Positions 8,181 through 15,636 of a stretch of DNA of 64,000 nt are shown here, piece by piece. The notes beneath the pieces are model-generated. The model searched no databases and had not been told where the DNA came from. It was given only the letters and a program-made list of their open reading frames with translations. Positions within the stretch are counted from its first letter, which is position 1. Every line of letters starts with the position of its first letter. Source of the stretch: UBA1858 sp965262455 (GTDB lineage Bacteria > Pseudomonadota > Gammaproteobacteria > UBA4575); assembly GCA_965262455.1 (NCBI GenBank), contig CBDHFH010000008.1:1178001-1242000 (forward strand), in the 5' to 3' direction. The position numbers were made by a program, and so were the translations under genes.

Positions 8181-8720
8181 TTAATTAATAGGTTGAACCG
8201 GCTGATTTTTACCAACAATTTCACTTACATCTGGGTCAGCATTCACGGGGCCACCCGCTTCATACTCTTCTTCAGTAGCATCACGTACATTTAAAATTTC
8301 TAGTTTAAATATCACTTCGCGACCACATAGAGGATTATTTCCATCAATAGTGACAGAGTGTTTGTCCACTCTGGTTACAAGGAATGTTTTAGTTTGACCT
8401 TGCTCGTTTTCCATTAATATTGAAGTGCCGACCTCACGATACTCTTCAGGCACATTTTCAATCGCATCCGTAATCACAAGAGTTTCATCTCTTTCGCCGT
8501 ATAGCTTATTACAATCAATAGGCACCTCTATCACATCACCCGCAGCTTTGCCCTCAAGCTCAGCGGTCACCTGCGGGGCTAACGCTTCCGTGACACCATG
8601 CACATAACCAATAGCATACTCAACAGTTGTTAAGACAGACTTCGTCTTAGCATCTATAACTTTATAATTAAGCTCGACGAGCTTACCATCTGATACAACT
8701 TCTTTAATTATTTCGCCCAT
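8181..8720 (-). CDS. SlyD-like FKBP-type peptidyl-prolyl isomerase
   Basis: The 179-residue product has the SlyD arrangement: an FKBP half, an inserted chaperone flap, then return to FKBP. Visible marks are VELNYKVIDAK.., AIGYVHGVTEALAPQVTAELEGKAAGDVIEV (residues 37-68) and the flap around 75-130 ending GNNPLCGREVIFKLEIL. The His/Cys-rich nickel-binding tail of Escherichia coli SlyD is missing; the end is acidic and Pro-rich. It should catalyse proline isomerisation and act as a holding chaperone in the cytoplasm. It is the first gene of the run towards 4754, 31 bases before the TPR gene. Confidence 0.85.
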   Translation of the reverse strand: MGEIIKEVVSDGKLVELNYKVIDAKTKSVLTTVEYAIGYVHGVTEALAPQVTAELEGKAAGDVIEVPIDCNKLYGERDETLVITDAIENVPEEYREVGTSILMENEQGQTKTFLVTRVDKHSVTIDGNNPLCGREVIFKLEILNVRDATEEEYEAGGPVNADPDVSEIVGKNQPVQPIN

Positions 8721-8858
8721 GTCTAGATATGCAATTATTAATTAGTAAGATTTTCAGATGAGTTTGAGGCAAGGCAAAAATGAACGAACATACAGAATCT
8801 ATAGTGAATACGCGAACATTCTGAATTCATTTATAACAAGGCATCCCAGCTGAAAAAT

Positions 8859-9209
8859 TTAAAAGATGGAAGAAGCGAAAATCTTAATTTCACCTTCCTC
8901 ATATCCCAATACCATTCGGCCTAACCACTCACCTTCTTTCTTAGTGCTTCTCACACGATACAGTACTGTTACGTGTTGACCCCGACGAATCAGGCCCAAG
9001 TAATCCCATTTGGGGTCCAGGTTTCTGGTCAAGTCACTCTTTGCAAACTGTTTACCTACTTCAACTTCATTGAGACCCAGTAAGCATTCGTAAGAAAATT
9101 TTCGGATAAACTTTCCATATTCGCCCTCATTAGAGAACTTAATCAGGTCATCCCACATTGGATGAGCAACTTCTAGAATTTCGTCGTCGGTATGTTCGAT
9201 TATATTCAT
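8859..9209 (-). CDS. Unknown protein, 116 aa, between slyD and aprA
   Basis: The product starts MNIIEHTDDEILEVAHPMWD and has a helical N-terminal half followed by beta-rich sequence (YLGLIRRGQHVTVLYRVRS, then GEWLGRMVLGYEEGEIKIF). This layout resembles small NTF2-like or cystatin-like folds, but that is only an impression. No signal peptide. It lies downstream of the apr terminator on the same strand and 138 bases before slyD, so it probably has its own promoter. No function assigned. Confidence 0.65.
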   Translation of the reverse strand: MNIIEHTDDEILEVAHPMWDDLIKFSNEGEYGKFIRKFSYECLLGLNEVEVGKQFAKSDLTRNLDPKWDYLGLIRRGQHVTVLYRVRSTKKEGEWLGRMVLGYEEGEIKIFASSIF

Positions 9210-9343
9210 ATCGTTAGTTTATTCTTCTCAACTACACCATAGAATCACATGGCGAATATCGATGTAAAGGTGTATTTCGTTCAGCAATAGCGTTTGTATA
9301 GTGCTAGTAAATCTGGCACTGATAAAACAGCAGTGCTAGAAAT

Positions 9344-9375
9344 GAAAAAAGATCAACATAAGTTGATCTTTTTTC
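9344..9375 (-). terminator. Rho-independent terminator of the apr operon
   Basis: Perfect hairpin with arms GAAAAAAGATCAAC and its complement around a 4-base loop, ending in six T on either strand. It lies 45 bases after the aprA stop. The symmetrical A and T tracts would also work on the other strand, but no rightward gene ends nearby. Confidence 0.85.
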
Positions 9376-9420
9376 GGTTTTCAGAGGTAAGGCTGAAAAA
9401 TCAAGCCTTATTGACTACTA

Positions 9421-11301
9421 CTAAGCAACCTTTTCCTCTTCTTCACTAATCAAGTGATAGCAAGGTGCTTTTTCCATGGTGTATTCGCCTGTTTCAGGAT
9501 CACGACGAGAAACAGTCAATACATGCCAGTTTTGATCATCAACTTTCATGCAATCACCTCGATAGTAGTAACCCGGCCAGCGTGTTTCTCTACGGAATAA
9601 GGTATGTTGCATGACTGCCTCAGAAGACAAGTGACGATGCTTCAATTCCCATGCGCGAAGTAATTCGTGGATATTTTCAGCACCAATCTTCTCAAGATCT
9701 TCTTCAAGAATTTTCATTTTCTTCAAGCCGATGTTAAGGAGCTTTTCATTTGTCATGTAACTTACTGTTACACCACCACAGTATTCATCCATTAACTTCT
9801 GTAAACGATCAAGGCCTTGTCGGGGGTTGATGTAGTTAGGGTTAACAGACCCTGCAGTGATTTCATTACGGTAAATCTTGTAATGCTCAAGAGGCTTGTA
9901 AATTTGCTCACGACGTTTTTCAACTTGCTGCTCAGAGACTCTAATCCCTTCCGCTTTACCGTCGTCGATATATTTACATGCTGCTTTAGCTGCTAAACGA
10001 CCTTCAGTGAACGAACCTGATGAAAATGCGTGCGGTGTTCCGCCAGCCGCATCACCTGCACCAAACAAACCGGCTACAGAAGTCATACGATTGTAGCCCC
10101 AGTAATATTCTGGTGGTGATACATCTTCAGGACCAGAAACCCAGGCACCACAACCAGTGGCATGTGAACCCATAACGTATGGCTCAGATGTAGTTAGTTC
10201 AGGGTTTTCATACTTAGGATCTAAATCCGTCGCTGCCCAAAGTACCGCCTGGCCAACAGTCATACCCAAGAAGTTGTGCCAACCGATTTCTTCAAGGTGT
10301 GGGTCCTGGAATGCTTCCATGGTGACCATGTGAATTGGACCACGACCAGCATTTACTTCTGAAATTAATGCATGGTTACGCAAGCAGGTAGGAATTGGAC
10401 GATGAGTTGCGTGTGATACTTCTGGATCCAGGTACTCTTTGCCGACCATTTCCTGTAATGATGGCCACCACTTTGATTCATACTCTTCACCAAGACAGTT
10501 TGTTGTATATGTCTTGAGATGTAAGAAGTAAGCACCAACTGGGCCATAACCATCTTTGAAACGCGCAAGTACGATACGGTTTTCCATTTGCGTCATTTTA
10601 GCGCCAGCGCCAATTAATAACCCATACGCAGAACCTGATGACCAAGGCGCATACCAGACACGACCTGCGCCTTCACCGACTGAACGCGGCTTGTAGATGT
10701 TGGATGCACCACCCGCTGCACAGATAACTGCCTTTGACTTAAATACATGATAATCACCGGTACGCACATTGAAGCCAACTGCACCTGCAACACGATTTTC
10801 TTGTGCGTCATCCATTAATAAGTGAGTCAAACAAATACGGTTAAAGACTTTGTCTGCAGATTTCTTAGCAGATTCTGCCACGATGGGCTTATATGATTCA
10901 CCGTGAATCATAATCTGCCAACGACCTTCACGTTGATACGTGCCTGTCTTGGGGTTGCGCATTAATGGAAGACCCCATTCTTCAAACTGATGAACTGCTG
11001 AGTCAACATGACGTGCCATGTCGAACAGCAAGTCTTCTCGCACCATTCCCATTAAATCGATACGCGCATAACGTACGTGATCTTCAGGATTGTTTTCACC
11101 GAAGCGTGTACCCATGTAGCAGTTAATGGCGTAGAGCCCTTGTGCTACTGCACCTGAACGATCGATATTTGCTTTTTCAGCAATGACAATTTTTTTATCT
11201 TTACCCCAATATCTGGCTTCAAATGCTGCGCCAGTTCCGGCCATGCCGGCACCTGCGACGAGTATGTCGATATCTTCTTCTACAACTGTTTTATAACCCA
11301 T
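9421..11301 (-). CDS. aprA: Adenylylsulfate (APS) reductase alpha subunit, FAD-binding
   Basis: The 626-residue flavoprotein interconverts APS and sulfite plus AMP; in sulfur oxidisers it runs towards APS. The FAD motif GAGMAG is at residues 17-22, after a short N-terminus. It also has the strongly conserved RSVGEGAGRVWYAPWSSGSAYG region (near 209-230), AGDAAGGTPHAFSSGSFTEGR in the second FAD contact, and C-terminal MKVDDQNWHVLTVSRRDPETGEY. Length is normal. Its ATG overlaps the aprB stop (TAATG), indicating coupled translation. The enzyme is cytoplasmic and works as AprAB. It belongs with aprM-aprB, and a strong terminator follows. Confidence 0.97.
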   Translation of the reverse strand: MGYKTVVEEDIDILVAGAGMAGTGAAFEARYWGKDKKIVIAEKANIDRSGAVAQGLYAINCYMGTRFGENNPEDHVRYARIDLMGMVREDLLFDMARHVDSAVHQFEEWGLPLMRNPKTGTYQREGRWQIMIHGESYKPIVAESAKKSADKVFNRICLTHLLMDDAQENRVAGAVGFNVRTGDYHVFKSKAVICAAGGASNIYKPRSVGEGAGRVWYAPWSSGSAYGLLIGAGAKMTQMENRIVLARFKDGYGPVGAYFLHLKTYTTNCLGEEYESKWWPSLQEMVGKEYLDPEVSHATHRPIPTCLRNHALISEVNAGRGPIHMVTMEAFQDPHLEEIGWHNFLGMTVGQAVLWAATDLDPKYENPELTTSEPYVMGSHATGCGAWVSGPEDVSPPEYYWGYNRMTSVAGLFGAGDAAGGTPHAFSSGSFTEGRLAAKAACKYIDDGKAEGIRVSEQQVEKRREQIYKPLEHYKIYRNEITAGSVNPNYINPRQGLDRLQKLMDEYCGGVTVSYMTNEKLLNIGLKKMKILEEDLEKIGAENIHELLRAWELKHRHLSSEAVMQHTLFRRETRWPGYYYRGDCMKVDDQNWHVLTVSRRDPETGEYTMEKAPCYHLISEEEEKVA

Positions 11302-11783
11302 TAGTAGTACACCCCTTCTTTCATCTTCAAACCATTTGACTTAAGTGTGTGAATATCACCTTCATCGAGTCGAATGTATTTTGGCTCGTTGTAAAGTAAT
11401 TGACTGTCTCGCATTTCACTACTTGGCGCTGATTCATTCGCAAGTTCAGGAATATGCTCACCCCACGGTTTCGTGGTAATCGGTGCAAGTAGATTCATAT
11501 CTTTCTTGCCATTACGGAACTTGATACGCCAGGCAATAACACCTTTTTCTTCATCACGGATCACACGTACCGAGTGACCAAGAGGTGCGAAATCGGCATA
11601 ACCACGCACGTCAATAGCATTGTGTGGACATGCCTTAACACACGAGTAGCACTCCCAACACATGTTAGGTTCAATGTTATAAGCACGACGTGTGGTTGTG
11701 TCGATGTGCATAATGTCTGATGGGCAGATATCTACACAATGTCCACAGCCATCGCAGCGAGTCATATATACAAAAGTAGGCAT
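11301..11783 (-). CDS. aprB: APS reductase beta subunit, two [4Fe-4S] clusters
   Basis: The 160-residue ferredoxin-like subunit carries electrons between AprA FAD and the membrane partner. Cluster ligands are Cys10, 13, 16, 20 and Cys42, 45, 48, 52, in RCDGCGHCVDICP and CWECYSCVKACP. Residues 70-160 form the tail that wraps around AprA, including GVIAWRIKFRNGKKD. Length fits the family (about 150-165). It starts ATG with a weak purine stretch upstream, 36 bases after aprM, and its TAA overlaps the aprA ATG by two bases. Confidence 0.97.
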   Translation of the reverse strand: MPTFVYMTRCDGCGHCVDICPSDIMHIDTTTRRAYNIEPNMCWECYSCVKACPHNAIDVRGYADFAPLGHSVRVIRDEEKGVIAWRIKFRNGKKDMNLLAPITTKPWGEHIPELANESAPSSEMRDSQLLYNEPKYIRLDEGDIHTLKSNGLKMKEGVYY

Positions 11784-11819
11784 AATATTTTTCCTCTTTA
11801 ATTCGTTACTGTTTGGATT

Positions 11820-12653
11820 CTAGAAATGACGTGGCTCTTCACGTTTGATTCCCAGACCCATATTCACTGGATTCTGACCCATATATTCTGGGATATCCGG
11901 ATACTTGGCTTGAATGGCAGGATCCGAAAGATCACCAATTTCTGGAAGGTTTTCATATGAACCATCAGCCTTGATACAACGCTTTTGAAATGCTGCTGCT
12001 GGCTTAAAGAACATATGAGCAAATTTAGACCAGAACACCGTGCTAAATAGAATTGTGCTGGAAATAATGAAAAGTGCAAATAACACCATGCTTGATGTAT
12101 AGGACCAAAGTAAGGCAAAAGTACCCATTGTTATCAGTGAAACAATGAAAATATCGCCGCGGCCATTAAAGTTATACCACTTTACGCCCTCTGATGAGAC
12201 ATCAACACGGATGAAGAACCAGAACCAGTAACCACCAATGCATAGCATTAACGCTCCGATATGCCAGATGGCAGTGAGTAATCCAGGCGCTTGCGCTTGA
12301 GAAGCATAACCAAATATTAACCATGCGCTTGTGACGACAAACAGAATGAATCCGTACATAGTTAGTAGATGTGAATAGCGTCTAGCAGGTCTTACTTTGA
12401 ATTCTGCTGAGGTTAATACTTCGTTAGCCAGAGTTGCCACCGCTAGTGATGCTTTCTCGCCGCCACTGAGTGTGCGTTTTGCACTCTTCTTGGCTTTTTC
12501 TGCATTTTCAAAAAAGTATTCCGCGCTTTTTTTATGCATCATGTCGAGAACAGTGCCTACGACAACTAGGATTACCATTAACACGACATACATCTGCATC
12601 ATGTCTGGAGATATTGTTGCTGAGAGCTCAGCAAAAGGGTTGGTGTTAAACAT
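11820..12653 (-). CDS. aprM: APS reductase membrane anchor AprM
   Basis: The 277-residue membrane protein has hydrophobic helices near 20-38, 97-118, 126-150, 168-190 and 192-212, and a Pro/acid-rich cytoplasmic tail. Histidines next to helices (RRYSHLL, AIWHIGAL, KFAHMFF) could bind heme b. Its position ahead of aprBA is the aprM-aprB-aprA order known from sulfur-oxidising bacteria such as Allochromatium, where AprM is thought to replace QmoABC in linking Apr to quinone. The start is ATG 12653, because AGGAGG (12663-12668) sits nine bases upstream; a GTG at 12671 would place the ribosome site inside the gene. Confidence 0.9.
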   Translation of the reverse strand: MFNTNPFAELSATISPDMMQMYVVLMVILVVVGTVLDMMHKKSAEYFFENAEKAKKSAKRTLSGGEKASLAVATLANEVLTSAEFKVRPARRYSHLLTMYGFILFVVTSAWLIFGYASQAQAPGLLTAIWHIGALMLCIGGYWFWFFIRVDVSSEGVKWYNFNGRGDIFIVSLITMGTFALLWSYTSSMVLFALFIISSTILFSTVFWSKFAHMFFKPAAAFQKRCIKADGSYENLPEIGDLSDPAIQAKYPDIPEYMGQNPVNMGLGIKREEPRHF

Positions 12654-12963
12654 TATACTAGGCCTCCTCACTATAATGTTACATTTTAAATAATCGGACG
12701 AGTTTGATGCTGAATCGATATGAATACAAGATAAATTAAATTATGGCGGATTTAAGATAACTTATAGGTGTGATATTTGACCTGTTTGTTTATCTAAACA
12801 AGTACTTACATAAACTATGTCAATAAACTGTTTATAAAAATATCGGCTAGCAAATTATAATAAACTAGGTGCTAAATTTAATTTAACTGTATGTTTTTAT
12901 TATACTTTATTTCAAGTAGTCTTAATTTGCTCAACTCGCAGCTGGATTTGACGCGTTTATCGC
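12654..12963 (-). promoter_or_regulatory. Upstream region of aprMBA with clustered TAAAC/GTTTA sites
   Basis: About 310 bases without a gene separate aprM from the HIT gene. Reading leftward, a TATAAT box lies at 12854-12859 (weak -35), and a TTGACA box at 12818-12823. Two palindromes stand out: TGTTTA-TC-TAAACA at 12787-12800 and ATAAAC-T-GTTTAT at 12823-12835. Further TAAAC copies occur near 12811 and 12862. These could be operator half-sites, or chance in AT-rich DNA. A leader of roughly 190 bases would result if the TATAAT box is used. Confidence 0.4.
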
Positions 12964-13353
12964 TTAATTGCGCGGCCGCTTGGCGTAAGTACGCTTGGTC
13001 GGAATCACACTTCTCACGCCTCCGCGAGGATCTTCGACATCTCCAAAATAACGCGGGATTAAATGGATATGAGTATGCGGAACCGACTGCCCTGCGGCTT
13101 TGCTCACATTGATGCCAATATTATAAGAATCAGGCTGGTGCTCTTTTTCTACATACTCTTTCGCCTTGTTAACCATTTGCCATAACTCGGTGACTTCTTC
13201 TTGCGTGCAGTCAAAGTAATTGGGGACGTGACGATTTGGCACAATCAACATATGTCCAGGCGAAGCCGGATAGCGATCCTGACTGATAAAACACAAGTCA
13301 GCTTGGTGAACTAAGTCATAGCGCTTACAGAATACACACTCTTCAGATGACAT
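12964..13353 (-). CDS. HIT-family nucleotide-binding hydrolase
   Basis: The 129-residue product has the histidine triad HTHIH at 93-97, within GQSVPHTHIHLIPR, which is diagnostic of HIT phosphoramidases and AP4A hydrolases. CVFC at 6-9 and later histidines suggest the zinc-binding variant. The region PGHMLIVPNRHVPNYFD is also typical. It probably cleaves nucleoside phosphoramidates or dinucleoside polyphosphates in the cytoplasm. In this setting it could act on adenylylated sulfur compounds, but that is only a guess from its place upstream of apr. It is divergent from the DUF3179 gene. Confidence 0.88.
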   Translation of the reverse strand: MSSEECVFCKRYDLVHQADLCFISQDRYPASPGHMLIVPNRHVPNYFDCTQEEVTELWQMVNKAKEYVEKEHQPDSYNIGINVSKAAGQSVPHTHIHLIPRYFGDVEDPRGGVRSVIPTKRTYAKRPRN

Positions 13354-13420
13354 AAGACTCTATATATTTCTAATTCATGGGTATACAGAGTGTAGTCGAA
13401 GCAAGCATAGCAACCCAATA

Positions 13421-13450
13421 AACTACACTTACCCTTACATTGGTGTAGTT
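13421..13450. promoter_or_regulatory. Inverted repeat in the HIT / DUF3179 divergent region
   Basis: AACTACAC and GTGTAGTT, eight bases each, separated by 14 bases, placed about midway between two divergent genes. A second smaller palindrome (GACCGA-AGTGA-TCGGTC) follows near 13482. Spacing suits a dimeric regulator, but no partner is known. Confidence 0.35.
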
Positions 13451-13528
13451 AATATATCGTATTAAGATGATGTAATAAGCGACCGAAGTGATCGGTCTTG
13501 TAGTTAATTCAATTTGTGAAAAGACCAT

Positions 13529-14884
13529 ATGCGTGACAAATTAGTCTTGCTGATACTGTTGAGCTTTCTAGAAATGACAGTTCATGCCAACACAGCGCCG
13601 ATTCCAGATTATCAGTACGCCATCAATTTATATGGTGCCACGGAAGAACGTGTCGCTGCACGACAATGGATTGCAGACAATAATCATCACAGCATGGTGC
13701 CCGCACTCATTCGGAGTTTGCGTTATTTTCCGGAGGATGCCCATGAAACACTGCCCTTGCTTAAAAAACTCACCGGGCAAACACTAGGTAAACGTTGGTT
13801 TGATTGGACAGTGTGGTTAGAAGCCCATCCGGTTGATAGCTTTGAACACAATGAAATCTTTTTAAGCGCTATCTTCAGTCGCATCGACCCCAGCTTCACT
13901 ACGTTCTTCTATCCCGACATAGAACGACGCATTCGTTTGTATGAAATAACCTGGGGAGGAGTACGCAAGGATGGCATTCCTGCGCTCACACGACCCAAAT
14001 TAGTCTGGCCACAAGAAGCCAGCTATTTAAGAGATAAAGACTTAGTGTTTGGTATTTCCATTAATGGTGACACGCGCGCTTACCCTTATCGCATTATGGA
14101 CTGGCATGAAATGTTTAACGACGTAATTGGCGGTGTGCCAGTGTCGTTAGCATACTGCACATTGTGTGGTGCAGGGATTCTCTATAAAACTCAGATTGAT
14201 GCAGACAAGCCTGCCCTCATATTTGGCTCGTCAGGTTTTTTATTTCGCTCTAACAAACTTATGTACGACCAAGAGACACATACATTATGGAATCAATTCA
14301 GTGGCAAACCGGTGGTAGGCAAATTAGCAAGTAAGGACATTGAATTAGAAACATTACCCGTCGTCACCACCACCTGGGGTGAATGGTTAAAACAACACCC
14401 TGACACTAAAGTGCTCAGTAGCAACACGGGTTTCAAACGCGACTATTCTCCAGGTGCGGCCTATGGCCCTTACTTTGGCAGTGACGAACTAATGTTCCCT
14501 GCACACGTTAAAGACCATACCTTAGAACAAAAACAACAAGTATTTGGTTTGCGCGTCAGTGGTGTAAAAAAAGCCTGGCCCGTCACGCTCTTTTCTCAAC
14601 CTACCGCGATCAATGATCGCATAGGGATTATCCCCGTGGTCATTATTGGCAATGCCAATACACATACGTATCGCGCCTATCGTTCAGAAGGCAAAAACTT
14701 TATACTGAACGAACAAGGTGAGCTCAAGGTTAACAACGATACCTGGCAGCTAACAGAAGATGCATTAGTAGGCCCCGATGACGAAAGCCTAGCAAGACTG
14801 CCAGGGCATATTGCATATTGGTTTGCGTGGAACGGTTATTTTCCAGAAACACTCACGCAATCAAAACCATCTGAATTGAAATAG
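13529..14884 (+). CDS. Exported DUF3179 domain protein
   Basis: The 451-residue product has a signal peptide (hydrophobic 5-15, cleavage near Ala20) and a long DUF3179 domain from about residue 140. Family marks are GDTRAYPYRIMDWHEMFND (180-198) and AYCTLCGAG with Cys210 and Cys213, then GSSGFLFRSNKLMYDQETHTLWNQ and VLSSNTGF. The cysteine pair may bind a metal. DUF3179 proteins are widespread exported proteins with no settled activity. The N-terminal 120 residues are an extra HEAT-like helical region. It is monocistronic; the ATG is preceded only by a weak GTGAAAAG. Confidence 0.85.
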   Translation: MRDKLVLLILLSFLEMTVHANTAPIPDYQYAINLYGATEERVAARQWIADNNHHSMVPALIRSLRYFPEDAHETLPLLKKLTGQTLGKRWFDWTVWLEAHPVDSFEHNEIFLSAIFSRIDPSFTTFFYPDIERRIRLYEITWGGVRKDGIPALTRPKLVWPQEASYLRDKDLVFGISINGDTRAYPYRIMDWHEMFNDVIGGVPVSLAYCTLCGAGILYKTQIDADKPALIFGSSGFLFRSNKLMYDQETHTLWNQFSGKPVVGKLASKDIELETLPVVTTTWGEWLKQHPDTKVLSSNTGFKRDYSPGAAYGPYFGSDELMFPAHVKDHTLEQKQQVFGLRVSGVKKAWPVTLFSQPTAINDRIGIIPVVIIGNANTHTYRAYRSEGKNFILNEQGELKVNNDTWQLTEDALVGPDDESLARLPGHIAYWFAWNGYFPETLTQSKPSELK

Positions 14885-14903
14885 CAACTCTTCAGTAAGA
14901 GAA

Positions 14904-15176
14904 TTAAATCTTGGCGCGTGCGCGCAAACGCCTTGCTTCCATGGGGTCCATTGATAACGGTCGATAAATTTCAATGCGATCGTTTAGCTTAACTTTTGTC
15001 TTCAGCGACACGACTTCGCCAAATATACCGACCTGGTTTTGATCAAGATTAATTTCAGGATATTGATCTAATAAAGTCGATTGCTTTATTACACTCTCGA
15101 TAGTCTCATTTTCGGCAACGTCTAACACTTGTATATATTGTGTTTGCGTCGTGACGTAAACAAGTTCAACTCTCAT
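14904..15176 (-). CDS. rnfH: RnfH family ubiquitin-like protein
   Basis: The 90-residue product is a beta-grasp protein of the RnfH family: MRVELVYVTTQTQYIQVLDVAENETIESVI, then VGIFGEVVSLKTKVKLNDRIEIYRPL and the basic RRLRARAKI tail. Family members are encoded next to ratA in many gammaproteobacteria; the molecular function is unclear despite the Rnf-based name. It follows ratA by 25 bases. Confidence 0.92.
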   Translation of the reverse strand: MRVELVYVTTQTQYIQVLDVAENETIESVIKQSTLLDQYPEINLDQNQVGIFGEVVSLKTKVKLNDRIEIYRPLSMDPMEARRLRARAKI

Positions 15177-15201
15177 AACGCATGACTAACAAAAATATTC
15201 T

Positions 15202-15633
15202 TTAGCCATAGACTTCATTAGCGCGTTGCACAAACGAATTAACTAGGCGATCACATACTTGACTGAAAAAAGATTCGAGCGCGATTTTCATCATACGATT
15301 GGATAATTCAAATTCCACATCAAGCTGCACGCGTGATCCATTTTCATCAATATCAATAAATTGCCAATCTCCCTGCAACTGCTTAAATGGACCATCAATG
15401 AGCTCAAGCTGAATCGCTTTATCAGGCGTTAAACTATTTTTTGTAGTAAAAGATGTTTTTATTGCACCACGCGCAAAATATAATGTGGCTTTTTTTTGTG
15501 TATCAGATATTTGTTGTGACACGCTGTTTGAACACCATGGCACAAACTCAGGATAATCTTCGATGTTATTCACTAAGGCATACATTTGCGCGGCCGTGTA
15601 AGGCACTATGGCGCTGCGACTAACAACTGACAC
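15202..15633 (-). CDS. ratA: RatA / Coq10-like START-domain protein
   Basis: The 143-residue product contains the Polyketide_cyc2/COQ10 fold: SRSAIVPYTAAQMYALVNNIEDYPEFVPWCSNS at the start, GAIKTSFTTKN, and a C-terminal helix SFFSQVCDRLVNSFVQRANEVYG. RatA (PasT) was described as binding 50S subunits and blocking association, though a respiratory lipid role like Coq10 is also argued. The start is GTG, three bases after the transporter stop; no better ATG is in frame. Operon: transporter-ratA-rnfH, divergent from smpB. Confidence 0.9.
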   Translation of the reverse strand: MSVVSRSAIVPYTAAQMYALVNNIEDYPEFVPWCSNSVSQQISDTQKKATLYFARGAIKTSFTTKNSLTPDKAIQLELIDGPFKQLQGDWQFIDIDENGSRVQLDVEFELSNRMMKIALESFFSQVCDRLVNSFVQRANEVYG

Positions 15634-15636
15634 GAG

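Noticed and set aside
8721..8858. Possible short rightward ORF (14 codons) between slyD and the 116-aa gene
   Set aside because: Too short and without a binding site; the gap more likely holds the slyD promoter.
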